Origin: Bacteroidia bacterium
GTDB taxonomy: Bacteria; Bacteroidota; Bacteroidia; Bacteroidales; Azobacteroidaceae
NCBI GenBank assembly: GCA_025996815.1
Contig: BNTT01000024.1
Location: 1-30,853 of the forward strand
Length of the DNA: 30,853 nucleotides
Direction of reading: 5' to 3'
How positions within the stretch are numbered: the stretch's first letter is position 1; every line of letters starts with the position of its first letter. The position numbers were made by a program, and so were the translations under genes. This document shows, piece after piece, positions 1 to 8,656 of this stretch. The notes beneath the pieces were generated by a model. That model searched no databases and was not told the origin of the DNA. It saw only the letters and a program-made list of their open reading frames with translations.

Positions 1-1
1 G

Positions 2-1810
2 GCCACCTCCGCACCATCGGTGGCAGCGGTGAATGGGGCCGGTCGGGTGCTGGGCCTCGCCGAGGGTGAGGCTGTTATCACGGCCTCCACCACCGATGGC
101 GGCAAAACGGCCACCTGCACGGTAACGGTGGTGGAGCGCTGCCTCTGCGAGGCGCAAGAGGCGCCACCCACCAACACCCCGCTGGTGGAAATCAACACCA
201 ACAAGGCCCTCTACGCCCCCGGCGAGACGGTAACGTTCACCCTCGCCGAGGCGGTGAGCGGCGGCAATATCGTGGTGAGGTACAGGCACTTAGCCACGCT
301 GCTATCCGAGCAAGCTTTCGCATCGCCCACGTGGACGTGGACCCCACCGGCGGAGGACTACAAGGGCTACATGGTGGAGCTGGTGGACAAAAGCATCGGC
401 GAGGGGCGGGTGCTCGGCACGGTGGGCGTGGATGTATCCAGCGACTGGAAAAAATTCCCGCGCTACGGGTTTTTGTCAAAGTTCGGCAACATCGGGCAGG
501 CCGAGGTGAGCCGCATCATCGCCAACCTGAACCGCTACCACATCAACGGCCTGCAATACTACGATTGGCTCTACAAGCACCATAAGCCGCTGGCGGGCGC
601 GCGGGAGGACCCAATGGCCGAGTGGCCGGATATAGCCAGACGCCCCACCTTCCGCTCCACCACCGAGCAATATATCGCCGCGGCAAAAAGCTACGGGATG
701 AAGTCGATGATGTACAACCTTTGCTACGGGGCGTGGAACGATGCCGCCGACAATGGGGTGCAGGAGCAATGGTACATTTTCAAGGACAACCACCGCGGGG
801 AAAAGGACAACCACCCGCTGCCCTTCTGGCTGAGCGATATATTTCTCGTGAATCCGGCCCTACCGGACTGGCAGGCGTACATGGCGCAGCAGAACGATGA
901 CGTGTACCATGTGTACGATTTTGACGGCTACCACATTGACCAGCTGGGCAGTCGGAGTGGCACCTATGGCTACGATGGTGCCCCCGTAAATTTGACCGGC
1001 GGCTTTTTGCCTTTCATCACCGCGATGAAGACCGCGCACCCCCATAAGCGGTTGGTAATGAACGTGGTGAGCGGGAACGGGAGGGCCCAGATTGCGCAGG
1101 GCGATGTAGATTTCTGCTACGAGGAGGTGTGGGACAACAGCTACAGCAACCTAAGGGCCTCAAGCACCGCGCAAAAACCTACCGTGTACGCCTGCTACAT
1201 GAACTACGATTACCCCGGCAAGGGTGGCACCCACTTCAACACGCCGGGGGTGCTGTTTGCCGATGCGGTGATTTTTGCCCACGGCGGGGCGCACATCGAG
1301 CTGGGCGAGCACATGCTCTGCAGCGAGTATTACCCCAACTCCTCGCTGACGATGACCGCCGAGCTGGAGAAGGCGCTGCTGTCCTACTACGATTTTTTGG
1401 TGGCCTACGAGAACCTGCTACGCGATGGGCAGACAAGCAACACCGTTAACCTGTCCTGTAGGAATGAGAAAATGGCTATTTCCAACTCCATAAGCCGCAA
1501 CAAGGTTACCGCGTGGGGCAAGGTGGTCGGCAGCCGGCAGCTTGTTCACCTCGTAAACTTCGCCACCTGCCCCGCCGACCAGATAAACGATGCGAGGGAT
1601 AGGGAGGGCCTCCGGCCCGAGCCGGAGGTAATTGCCGGCGCCTGCCTGCGCTTGGACGTTGCCGGCGAGGTGGACAAGGTGTGGGTGGCCACGCCCGACC
1701 TCCATGGCGGGGCCGCCGAAAGCATCCCCTTTTGCCCCAGCGGGGGCGGCATCACGTTCACGCTGCCGTATCTGAAGTATTGGAGCATGGTGGTGGTGGA
1801 GTATAAGTAA
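2..1810 (+). CDS. GH66 dextranase-type glycoside hydrolase, 5' partial
   Basis: The frame is open to the left edge, so the true start lies outside the window; the GTG at 20 is internal. Residue numbers below count from that GTG. The first ~40 residues (GRVLGLAEGEAVITAST, then CTVTV) look like the end of a BIG2 Ig-like domain. A beta-sandwich-like stretch follows (about 55-140). The catalytic barrel begins at FPRYGFLSKFGN and NRYHINGLQYYDWLYKHHKP, which I recognise as GH66. The likely nucleophile is D307 in FDGYHIDQLG and the acid/base is E369 in CYEEVW, matching the family pattern. GH66 enzymes are endo-dextranases or cycloisomaltooligosaccharide glucanotransferases acting on alpha-1,6-glucan; I infer the former from overall resemblance. 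No type IX C-terminal domain is visible. The gene is visibly more GC-rich than those that follow, suggesting a different origin. Confidence 0.85.
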   Translation, partial: ATSAPSVAAVNGAGRVLGLAEGEAVITASTTDGGKTATCTVTVVERCLCEAQEAPPTNTPLVEINTNKALYAPGETVTFTLAEAVSGGNIVVRYRHLATLLSEQAFASPTWTWTPPAEDYKGYMVELVDKSIGEGRVLGTVGVDVSSDWKKFPRYGFLSKFGNIGQAEVSRIIANLNRYHINGLQYYDWLYKHHKPLAGAREDPMAEWPDIARRPTFRSTTEQYIAAAKSYGMKSMMYNLCYGAWNDAADNGVQEQWYIFKDNHRGEKDNHPLPFWLSDIFLVNPALPDWQAYMAQQNDDVYHVYDFDGYHIDQLGSRSGTYGYDGAPVNLTGGFLPFITAMKTAHPHKRLVMNVVSGNGRAQIAQGDVDFCYEEVWDNSYSNLRASSTAQKPTVYACYMNYDYPGKGGTHFNTPGVLFADAVIFAHGGAHIELGEHMLCSEYYPNSSLTMTAELEKALLSYYDFLVAYENLLRDGQTSNTVNLSCRNEKMAISNSISRNKVTAWGKVVGSRQLVHLVNFATCPADQINDARDREGLRPEPEVIAGACLRLDVAGEVDKVWVATPDLHGGAAESIPFCPSGGGITFTLPYLKYWSMVVVEYK

Positions 1811-1837
1811 AGGTCCCTGTTTTGAGCCGTGATTTGA

Positions 1838-1969
1838 ATGAGTGGCTCCATATCGTTTAGCGTTAAAATACGCTCAGCCCCGTGGGTAACGCCATCCGGC
1901 GGCGGCGCACCCACAATCAAGAACGTTGTGGTGGGCAAAGGAGAGAATGTGGTGGAAGTGTCGCTTTGA
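1838..1969 (+). pseudogene. possible C-terminal remnant of a secreted protein
   Basis: A 43-codon frame starts at an ATG and ends at TGA. It reads SGSISFSVKIRSAPWV, then PTIKNVVVGKGENVVEVSL, a beta-strand-rich pattern like the end of an extracellular domain. The base composition is GC-rich like the GH66 gene just upstream, and an in-frame stop precedes the ATG. I do not recognise the family. It could be the tail of a deleted gene or chance; no ribosome binding site argues for an independent small gene. Confidence 0.35.
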
Positions 1970-2078
1970 AATCATGGTCATCCTAAATTTTACAAAAAAA
2001 CAATTTTTAGGGGTGCCCATTATATATTCCCGACCAATTTAGCGCATACAGGTTTGTTATGGGCAGTGCGGAAATTCA

Positions 2079-2217
2079 TCACAATCTCGTTATCAACTGA
2101 TTTTTAACCAACTCCCATGCTTCATGCGGAGTTGTACCGCCGCGAAACGCCAGATGCGCAGCCAGATATTCATCGCTGTACAGCGCAACTGAAATTGCTA
2201 TCCGTGCAGGCTTAATG
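2079..2217 (-). pseudogene. protein-like remnant frame, unknown family
   Basis: On the minus strand an open stretch without a usable start reads KPARIAISVALYSDEYLAA, then HLAFRGGTTPHEAWELVKN, then QLITRL and a stop. The amphipathic, helix-like composition is more protein-like than expected from random AT-rich DNA. It could be the last ~45 residues of a deleted gene. The family is not recognised. Confidence 0.25.
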
Positions 2218-2389
2218 AAAAAAATGATATAGATAACTATGGTTTAATCGTTAATTGTGTGAAACAAGGATAAATTTCCGTTGAAAAAGAGGATGGCTGC
2301 TATCTTTCACCCCGTTCGGGATTGTTTGTAACATAGCATTGCTGACTTTAACAAAATTTAAGATGCCCCGGCAAGTTTTTGCAAAATTA

Positions 2390-2422
2390 TTTGGTCTGTT
2401 CAAAATAATTTGCTTATCTTTG
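2390..2422 (+). promoter_or_regulatory. Bacteroidota-type promoter for the GH10 operon
   Basis: A TTTGG at 2390-2394 and a TATCTTTG -7 box at 2415-2422 are separated by 21 nt from the TTG. This matches the Bacteroidota consensus (TTTG, 19-21 nt, TAnnTTTG). Transcription would begin near 2430, leaving a leader of about 110 nt before the ATG at 2542. Confidence 0.65.
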
Positions 2423-2541
2423 CCGCCTGAATAGAAAATGATGATACGAAATGATACATATCAGATAGGTGCCCGGTGGGACTTTTTGTGTATGTAATGT
2501 GGTGAAGGTCAGGAATATAAATTTAAAAAACATGTATTAGG

Positions 2542-4134
2542 ATGAACAAAAAGAATATTTTACTTTTAATACTTGGAGTTACGTTGTTTTCCTGCAAGGA
2601 GAATGACGACCTACTCGAAGAGAAAACTCCAACAGTCATCTTACCGGATGTGGAAGGGGTTATGGTATCGCCTTACCGGTTGTCGCTTTTCATCGGCAAT
2701 ACGCGGACGGTAGAAGCCACAGTACTTCCCGATTCTGCTTCGCAAGAGGTGCGGTGGAGTAGTAGTAATCCTGCTGTGGCTACAGTGACAGATGGTGTGA
2801 TTACGACGCTGAAGCAAGGTTCTACCAGCATTATTGCTAAATCGGTGGCTGACAGCACCAAATTCGGCGACCTGCTTCTAACGGTAGAGGATAGTATAAA
2901 AAAACTGCCCATTGATGAGCGCATCGACCACTACCGCAAAGAGGATGTGTGTATTCGAGTGACGCGGAACGGTGCGCCGATAGTAGGGGCAAGTGTTGCC
3001 ATGACGATGCAGAATCACGAATTTCTATTTGGATGCAACATTGGCGGTTGGAGTGGCAATGCAACGGCTGCGCAGGATTTGGAATTTCGCCGCTTATTTG
3101 CCGACATCTTCAATTTTGCAACTTTATCCATTTTTTGGGGAAGTTTTGAGCGGGTGAAAGACCAGCCGAATTATGCCTTTGCCGGTCAGGTAGCCGAATG
3201 GTGCGCCGAACGTGATATCCGCGTCAAAGGGCACCCGCTTATCTACTACGACCGTTCTCCCAATTGGTTGGAGAGTATGTCGGACAGCGAACTGTATGAC
3301 CGCATCATGAATGAGCGGATAGGCGGAATGACGAATCATTTCCGCGGTGCCATTGATGCTTGGGATGTGGTCAACGAAGTGGTTTATTGGGGTGGGCAAA
3401 CAGACCCAAGAGCTGTCAGCCGGTTGGCTGCCAAGTTGAGTTATGTGGAGTTTACCAAGTACTGTCTGATGGCGGCGCGCAAGGGCAATCCGCAAGCCAC
3501 GCTGCTGATGAACGATAATAATTTTTCGGATCCATACTTAAATCTGCTCAAGCAGTTAGTAGATGCTTCCGGACAACCGCTCTTCGATGTGGTTGGCGTA
3601 CAGAGCCACTTCCACATGGCTCCCGACAACGCCGGACGCTGGACTGACACACGCACGTGGGCGGTGTGCGAACGGTTTGCCCCGCTGGGAAAGCCCATCC
3701 ATTTTACGGAAATAAGCATCCTTTCCACAACAGATAATTGTGGTAGCTGTGAGAATGTACCAACCACCCCTGAAGGGGAAGCATGGCAGAGCGAGGAAGT
3801 AGTGCGTTTCTACAAGATGCTCTTCTCGCATCCGTCGGTGGAAGCAGCCACAATGTGGGATTTTACCGACCAAAATTCGTGGATGGGAACACCGGCAGGC
3901 TTACTCCGTGCAGATATGACCCCCAAACCGGCGTACTACGCACTGAAACACCTCATCAAGGAAGAATGGGCGACCAACACGACGCAGGTAACCGACAATG
4001 CAGGAGAAATTCATTTGCGCGCTTTCCGCGGGAAATACAACTTCACGGTTACACTCCCCGACGGAACAACTTTAAGTCCGCAGTACGACGCAGTGAAAAA
4101 AGGACAACCGGTCATTGATTTGGCGGTGTTTTAA
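2542..4134 (+). CDS. BIG2 plus GH10 endo-xylanase-type lipoprotein
   Basis: The N-terminus is a lipoprotein signal (MNKKNILLLILGVTLFSC), with the lipobox cysteine at residue 18, so the enzyme is probably anchored in the outer membrane. Residues ~38-116 form a BIG2-like Ig domain (VRWSSSNPAVATVTDG). From ~120 the family start typical of GH10 appears (DVCIRVTRNGAPIVGASV, HEFLFGCNIGGW), followed by the barrel. The acid/base is about E279 in AWDVVNEVVYW and the nucleophile about E390 in PIHFTEIS; both are the expected GH10 positions. A 530-residue length fits GH10 with an extra module. GH10 enzymes cleave beta-1,4-xylan. The next gene starts 21 nt downstream, so the two are probably one operon under the promoter at 2390-2422. 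Confidence 0.88.
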   Translation: MNKKNILLLILGVTLFSCKENDDLLEEKTPTVILPDVEGVMVSPYRLSLFIGNTRTVEATVLPDSASQEVRWSSSNPAVATVTDGVITTLKQGSTSIIAKSVADSTKFGDLLLTVEDSIKKLPIDERIDHYRKEDVCIRVTRNGAPIVGASVAMTMQNHEFLFGCNIGGWSGNATAAQDLEFRRLFADIFNFATLSIFWGSFERVKDQPNYAFAGQVAEWCAERDIRVKGHPLIYYDRSPNWLESMSDSELYDRIMNERIGGMTNHFRGAIDAWDVVNEVVYWGGQTDPRAVSRLAAKLSYVEFTKYCLMAARKGNPQATLLMNDNNFSDPYLNLLKQLVDASGQPLFDVVGVQSHFHMAPDNAGRWTDTRTWAVCERFAPLGKPIHFTEISILSTTDNCGSCENVPTTPEGEAWQSEEVVRFYKMLFSHPSVEAATMWDFTDQNSWMGTPAGLLRADMTPKPAYYALKHLIKEEWATNTTQVTDNAGEIHLRAFRGKYNFTVTLPDGTTLSPQYDAVKKGQPVIDLAVF

Positions 4135-4155
4135 TAATTAATTCTAAATTTTACA

Positions 4156-6387
4156 ATGATGAGCAAACATAATTTATTTTTAATAGCCTTTTTGAGTGTA
4201 ATGTGCTGGTCGTGCGACGACGAGCAACTACCGCAACAAAAGCCGGAAGTGCTTCCCCCAACGATTGCACTTACGCATCCCGAACAGGGCATCTCATTCG
4301 ATTTGTCCACCACGCAAAATATATCCTTTACGTGGAAAAACGACGAACGTGTTTCTGACTATGTATTGGCTTTTAGCCGGACAAATATGATGTCCAATCC
4401 ACAAATCATAGCAGTTACAGGCGAGCAATATACACTTACTGATTCGGCATTGAATGCACTGCTGAAAACTTTATACTTGTCCGCGTCTGCACAGGCTACG
4501 CTCTACTGGTCTGTTTACCCTGCCGAAGAAGACACTACGTTCGTTAAGCAAGTGAGCCATATTCAGATAATTCCGTTGCCAATCATTGCATTAACAAAAC
4601 CGGAAAATGGCGCAAACGTTAGTCTGAGCAATGATGATGTGGCTTTTGTGTGGCAGCAAGTTGAGGGAATTACGGGTTACACCCTTCAAATCAGTACGTC
4701 GGCGGATATGTCTTCTCCGCTGAATATTAAGACGGAAACAGAGCTAAAGCCGATTTTTGTCACCGCCGCTGAAATGGTCGTCCGGCTGAACGAATTGGGA
4801 CTTACGAGCAATCCGGCGGATGTGTACTGGTCTATTGTTCCGGCAACAAACACCGGTATCAAGCACAATACGCAAGTGAACAGATTAAGAATTGACAAAT
4901 TACTTAAGTTTAAGCGTGGCGAATGGACGGCTACGTCGTCCGCTATCAATTCGGGTTTTGGACCACTTGAAATGTTCGATGGCACCTTCAATTCGCAATG
5001 GTGCCCGTCGGGACACCCCGCGTGGACTATCATCGATATGCAGCACGAAAAAACCGTTACGAGGCTCGAAGCGCACAATCGTCAGAATGTCAAAACAATT
5101 GAATGTAGCCTAAGCGTTGATGGGCAAAATTGGACGCCGGTAGGGACACTAAACTACCCCACTGACCCCAATGTATGGAAAACATGCACATTGGCACAGC
5201 CTACGGCGGCTCAATACGTGCGCTTGGTTATGGAAGGCTACTCCTCGTGGGCAGCCGTTAGCGAGTTGGATGTATATGGTTTCGATGACAAAACCGTGCC
5301 CGTTCTGTTTGATAATACGTTCAACTATGTTGTCGGTACGCAAACCATTGGACCTGCCTATAAGTTTACTTCGGAAACCTCGTTGGTGGAAACCGCTCAA
5401 GCAATTGTGGACATGGGTAGCAATGCGCTGAAAATTTCGTTGGAACCGGGTAAATACGGTTTGTCTGTATCCGATTATAATTACAGTCACGAACTTTTTA
5501 TCAAAGATGCTTCCTACAAAAAAGTATTGCAGGATATGGATTTCCAATATTACTTGTTTTGGGTGTATGCCCCGAAAGTGCCCGGCTTTATGGATGGAAT
5601 GACGCAACAGGAATTGGATGACGAATACGAAAATATGTACAAACTTGCAGAATACCTCTTGCAAACTTGCAACGGAACCGGAAAATCCTTTTATCTGGGT
5701 CATTGGGAAGGCGATTGGCATCTGCTTCCCGGATATGACATCAGCCTGACAACGGCAGATGCAACAAGAAAGGAAAGTATGACTGCTTGGTACAACATCC
5801 GACAACAAGCGGTGGACGATGCGAAAAGTGCCAATCCCGGCTCCGATGTTTCGGTGTATCACTATTGCGAAGTGAATCGGGTAGAGGAAGCTATGGATGG
5901 GAAAGAGCGTGTTGCCAACACAATTTTGCCGAATATCAACGTCGATTATGTTTCCTATTCTTGTTATGATGCTTTAGACGGCACCTTGTCCGCGAAATTG
6001 AATTATATCGAAAGTAAGCTGACAGCCAAACCCGGCATTACCGGCAAACGGGTGTTTATCGGTGAATATGGATTTCCCATTATCTACAAAAACATCGCCA
6101 CCAACACCGCGGCACAACAGAACAGCAAATCGAAAGCGTTTATAAAATCTGCCCTTCAATGGGGTTGCCCCTTTATTTTGTATTGGGAAATGTATAATAA
6201 TGAAGTAGTGAATGACGTACAAAACGGCTTTTGGTTGATTGACAATAATAATGTGAAACAGCCTATCTATGATACGCATAAGAATTTCTACACGGCAATG
6301 AAGACATGGGTGTCCAATTTTAAGACGACCAACGGACGTGTACCTACTCAAGCGGAATATCTGGCGCAGGCTGCATCGTGGTTTTGA
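4156..6387 (+). CDS. SusE-like/F5-8C lipoprotein with glycosidase-like barrel
   Basis: A lipoprotein signal (MMSKHNLFLIAFLSVMCWSC) places the lipid cysteine at residue 20; the start may be the second Met at 4159. Residues ~35-245 hold two repeats resembling the fibronectin-III-like domains of SusE (ALTHPEQGISFDLS; ALTKPENGANVSLS; YWSIVPAT), used in glycan-binding surface proteins. Residues ~250-385 resemble an F5/8 type C (discoidin) domain (MFDGTFNSQW, YVRLVMEGYSSWAAVSELDVYGF). The last ~350 residues look like a (beta/alpha)8 glycosidase, with candidate catalytic glutamates E572 (YHYCEVNR) and E637 (FIGEYGFP) followed by FILYWEMYNN. I cannot assign a GH family. It follows the GH10 gene by 21 nt and probably acts on the same plant polysaccharide at the cell surface. 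Confidence 0.72.
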   Translation: MMSKHNLFLIAFLSVMCWSCDDEQLPQQKPEVLPPTIALTHPEQGISFDLSTTQNISFTWKNDERVSDYVLAFSRTNMMSNPQIIAVTGEQYTLTDSALNALLKTLYLSASAQATLYWSVYPAEEDTTFVKQVSHIQIIPLPIIALTKPENGANVSLSNDDVAFVWQQVEGITGYTLQISTSADMSSPLNIKTETELKPIFVTAAEMVVRLNELGLTSNPADVYWSIVPATNTGIKHNTQVNRLRIDKLLKFKRGEWTATSSAINSGFGPLEMFDGTFNSQWCPSGHPAWTIIDMQHEKTVTRLEAHNRQNVKTIECSLSVDGQNWTPVGTLNYPTDPNVWKTCTLAQPTAAQYVRLVMEGYSSWAAVSELDVYGFDDKTVPVLFDNTFNYVVGTQTIGPAYKFTSETSLVETAQAIVDMGSNALKISLEPGKYGLSVSDYNYSHELFIKDASYKKVLQDMDFQYYLFWVYAPKVPGFMDGMTQQELDDEYENMYKLAEYLLQTCNGTGKSFYLGHWEGDWHLLPGYDISLTTADATRKESMTAWYNIRQQAVDDAKSANPGSDVSVYHYCEVNRVEEAMDGKERVANTILPNINVDYVSYSCYDALDGTLSAKLNYIESKLTAKPGITGKRVFIGEYGFPIIYKNIATNTAAQQNSKSKAFIKSALQWGCPFILYWEMYNNEVVNDVQNGFWLIDNNNVKQPIYDTHKNFYTAMKTWVSNFKTTNGRVPTQAEYLAQAASWF

Positions 6388-6478
6388 ATAACCAAATTAT
6401 TAACAAAATCGCTGAATATTGCTCTATTTTGATGCGACTTCAAAAGTTAAGCCTGTTTTTTTATTCAAAAAAAATATA

Positions 6479-6486
6479 TACCTTTG
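6479..6486 (+). promoter_or_regulatory. -7 box for malic enzyme gene
   Basis: TACCTTTG matches the Bacteroidota -7 box TAnnTTTG. A clear -33 TTTG is not visible at the right spacing. The ATG at 6518 lies about 30 nt downstream, which supports that start over the longer upstream frame. Confidence 0.5.
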
Positions 6487-6517
6487 CGGTCATTATGAAA
6501 GGAAAAATATAAAAAAG

Positions 6518-7798
6518 ATGACAAAAATAATGAAAGAAAACGCTTTGCGTTACCATTCGGAAGGAAAACCGGGGAAGATTGAGGTCGTCCCGACTAAACC
6601 ACACAGTACACAACACGACTTGGCTTTGGCGTATTCGCCGGGCGTTGCCTACCCGTGTTTGGAAATAGAGGAAAATCCGGAAACCGCCTACGACTACACA
6701 GGCAAGGGCAATCTGGTGGGCGTGATTTCCAACGGCACAGCCGTTTTGGGGCTGGGCAACATCGGCGCGCTCGCCGGCAAGCCCGTGATGGAAGGTAAAG
6801 GATTGCTGTTCAAGGTGTTTGCGGGCATTGATGTGTTCGACATTGAAGTGGATGCGTCCGACCCCGAAGCGTTTATTCAGGCGGTGAAAGCCATTGCGCC
6901 GACCTTTGGCGGCATCAATTTGGAAGACATCAAGGCACCCGAATGTTTTGAAATCGAAAACCGCCTGAAAGCCGAGCTGGACATCCCCATTATGCACGAC
7001 GACCAGCACGGAACGGCGATTATCTCGGCAGCTGGACTGCTCAACGCGCTGGAATTGACCGGTAAAAACATCTCGGACGTGCAAATCGTGGTCAATGGAG
7101 CCGGTGCCGCCGCCAGCAGTTGCACCCGCCTGTACCTCGCGCTGGGTGCAAAAAAAGAAAATATTGTGATGTGCGACAGCAAGGGCGTGATTCGTGCCGA
7201 CCGCCCGAAACTCATCCCCGAAAAAGCCGATTTTGCCACAAAACGTCCGCTCAACACCTTGGAGGAAGCCCTTGTGGGTGCGGATGTATTTTTGGGCTTG
7301 TCCGTTGCCGACATTCTCACCACGGAAATGATAAAGACGATGGCGCACGACCCGATAGTGTTTGCGCTGGCAAATCCCAATCCTGAGATAGCCTACGACG
7401 CAGCCATTGCCTCGCGCAAGGACATCATTTTCGCGACCGGCCGCTCCGACCATCCGAATCAGGTGAACAATGTGCTGGGTTTCCCCTACATTTTTCGCGG
7501 TGCCTTAGACACGCGAGCCACTGCCATCAACGAGGCGATGAAACTTGCCGCGGTGAAAGCCATCGCCGACGTAACCAAACTGCCTGTGCCAAAGGAAGTT
7601 AAAGAAGCCTACGGACTGTCGGAATTGGCATTCGGACGCGACTACATCATCCCCAAGCCGGTGGATAAGCGCTTGCTGACGGCGGTGTCTGTTGCCGTAG
7701 CCCGTGCCGCGATAGAATCCGGCGTTGCCCGCAAAAAAATCACTGATTGGGCGGCTTATGAAGCCCATTTGCAGAATTTATGCAAAAATGTGCTGTAA
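6518..7798 (+). CDS. maeB: NADP-dependent malic enzyme, single-domain form
   Basis: Malic enzyme decarboxylates malate to pyruvate while reducing NAD(P); this type acts in the cytoplasm. Diagnostic blocks are [16 protein letters not shown] near the N-terminus, the core [20 protein letters not shown], the metal and substrate segment [14 protein letters not shown], the nucleotide-binding loop [10 protein letters not shown], and [10 protein letters not shown] chose the ATG at 6518 ([16 protein letters not shown]), preceded by an AGGAAA-type site and sitting just downstream of the -7 box; the upstream frame is AT-rich leader. The protein is about 426 residues. MaeB proteins of Bacteroidota usually carry a C-terminal phosphotransacetylase-like domain, giving ~750-770 residues; here the protein stops right after the malic domain ([17 protein letters not shown]), so that domain is absent. 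It is monocistronic and converges on the following minus-strand gene. Confidence 0.92.
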   Translation: MTKIMKENALRYHSEGKPGKIEVVPTKPHSTQHDLALAYSPGVAYPCLEIEENPETAYDYTGKGNLVGVISNGTAVLGLGNIGALAGKPVMEGKGLLFKVFAGIDVFDIEVDASDPEAFIQAVKAIAPTFGGINLEDIKAPECFEIENRLKAELDIPIMHDDQHGTAIISAAGLLNALELTGKNISDVQIVVNGAGAAASSCTRLYLALGAKKENIVMCDSKGVIRADRPKLIPEKADFATKRPLNTLEEALVGADVFLGLSVADILTTEMIKTMAHDPIVFALANPNPEIAYDAAIASRKDIIFATGRSDHPNQVNNVLGFPYIFRGALDTRATAINEAMKLAAVKAIADVTKLPVPKEVKEAYGLSELAFGRDYIIPKPVDKRLLTAVSVAVARAAIESGVARKKITDWAAYEAHLQNLCKNVL

Positions 7799-7823
7799 AA
7801 CATCTGCCAAATGTGCAACCAAG

Positions 7824-8618
7824 TCATAAAAATGTTGTTCGGATGCCAATCATGCTGCTGATGCCCAGTTCGGGGTGCAGCGAAAAGCCGACATCGGCTT
7901 GCCAACTATTCCATTGGTAGCCGATGCCGAAAGAGGGCGTGCTTGTGCGCGTCATTATGCCTGAGCGTATGGTAAATTGCTTGAGAATTTCGTATTCCAA
8001 GCCTATGGACAAATTAAAATGTGCCCTTTTGTTGTAGTTAGCTTCCAACAAAACGGATGCAAAGGCTAACGGTTTGTAGCTGCAACCACCAAACATTTGC
8101 AGCAGGTCATCCTTGGGCACATTATGAACTATATTTTCGATTAATACCGTCCAGTCAAATTGACTGTTATACCGCCAAAAAGCGCCTAATCCGGTTGTGA
8201 AATGCGTTTGAGAGGCTTCTGCCAACACCGAATTTTCATTTATTACAGCCAGATTTAAGCCTATGGCAAAATCGGCGAAGATTTTTTTTGCAAAACTCGC
8301 TTGTCCGGCGATTATTTGGTAGTCGTTGTAACCAAAGGCAGTGAGTTTTGCGGCGGCATCCAACCATTGATTGGGCAACTTTGCGTACAGACCGGCGGTG
8401 TTTAACTCGCTCATTTGAAAGCGGTTGTAAACAGACAGCCCTGCCTCGCGCCGGTTGGCAATCGCCATTTGAGCCGGATTGAGCAATTCATCGCTCAGGG
8501 CGTGCAATTGCCCCAGCGAAAAGGCGCGCGCATCGGATGTCAGCCATTCCTCGGCAGCCTGAGTTGGGGGGCAACTGAGCACCACGCATAGCAACCATAT
8601 TCTGATTTTCACTTTCAT
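7824..8618 (-). CDS. PorV/PorQ-like outer-membrane beta-barrel protein, candidate
   Basis: The start at 8618 gives a clean signal peptide (MKVKIRIWLLCVVLSCPPTQA, cut near AQA/AEE). The 264-residue protein is rich in alternating, barrel-like strands and ends with Phe-Leu, typical of outer-membrane barrels. The N-terminal segment ARAFSLGQLHALSDELLNPA resembles the start of PorV/PorQ and related FadL-superfamily proteins of Bacteroidota. A PorQ assignment is uncertain because known PorQ proteins are somewhat longer. Its position directly downstream of porX, and on the same strand, is consistent with a secretion-linked role, but that is inference. It has its own promoter overlapping the longer upstream frame, so translation would start almost at the transcription start. 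Confidence 0.55.
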   Translation of the reverse strand: MKVKIRIWLLCVVLSCPPTQAAEEWLTSDARAFSLGQLHALSDELLNPAQMAIANRREAGLSVYNRFQMSELNTAGLYAKLPNQWLDAAAKLTAFGYNDYQIIAGQASFAKKIFADFAIGLNLAVINENSVLAEASQTHFTTGLGAFWRYNSQFDWTVLIENIVHNVPKDDLLQMFGGCSYKPLAFASVLLEANYNKRAHFNLSIGLEYEILKQFTIRSGIMTRTSTPSFGIGYQWNSWQADVGFSLHPELGISSMIGIRTTFL

Positions 8619-8622
8619 GCCG

Positions 8623-8654
8623 CAAAAGTACATCCACTTTGCGACGCTACCAAA
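8623..8654 (-). promoter_or_regulatory. promoter of the outer-membrane protein gene
   Basis: Read on the minus strand, TTTG (8651-8654) is followed after 20 nt by TACTTTTG (8623-8630), an excellent Bacteroidota promoter. The ATG at 8618 lies 4 nt beyond the -7 box, so the message would be leaderless or nearly so unless a later start is used. Confidence 0.6.
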
Positions 8655-8656
8655 TA

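Larger units (their letters stand above)
1811..2541. other. gene-poor gap with remnants and a promoter
   Basis: This 731-base stretch holds no complete gene. Its left end keeps the high GC of the GH66 gene and contains a short protein-like frame (1838-1969). The middle holds a protein-like frame on the minus strand (2079-2217). The right third is AT-rich and carries a good promoter (2390-2422) for the GH10 gene. It reads as a junction where older genes were lost. Confidence 0.6.

Noticed and set aside
2174..2185. 12-bp perfect palindrome CGCTGTACAGCG as an operator
   Set aside because: It lies within the protein-like remnant frame, far from any promoter; chance cannot be excluded.
2..6387. 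Complete polysaccharide utilization locus
   Set aside because: No SusC, SusD or intact regulator is visible in the window, so only part of a locus could be claimed.
6461..7453. 330-codon open frame antisense to the malic enzyme
   Set aside because: It is a shadow frame of a clearly conserved coding sequence and has no recognisable motif.
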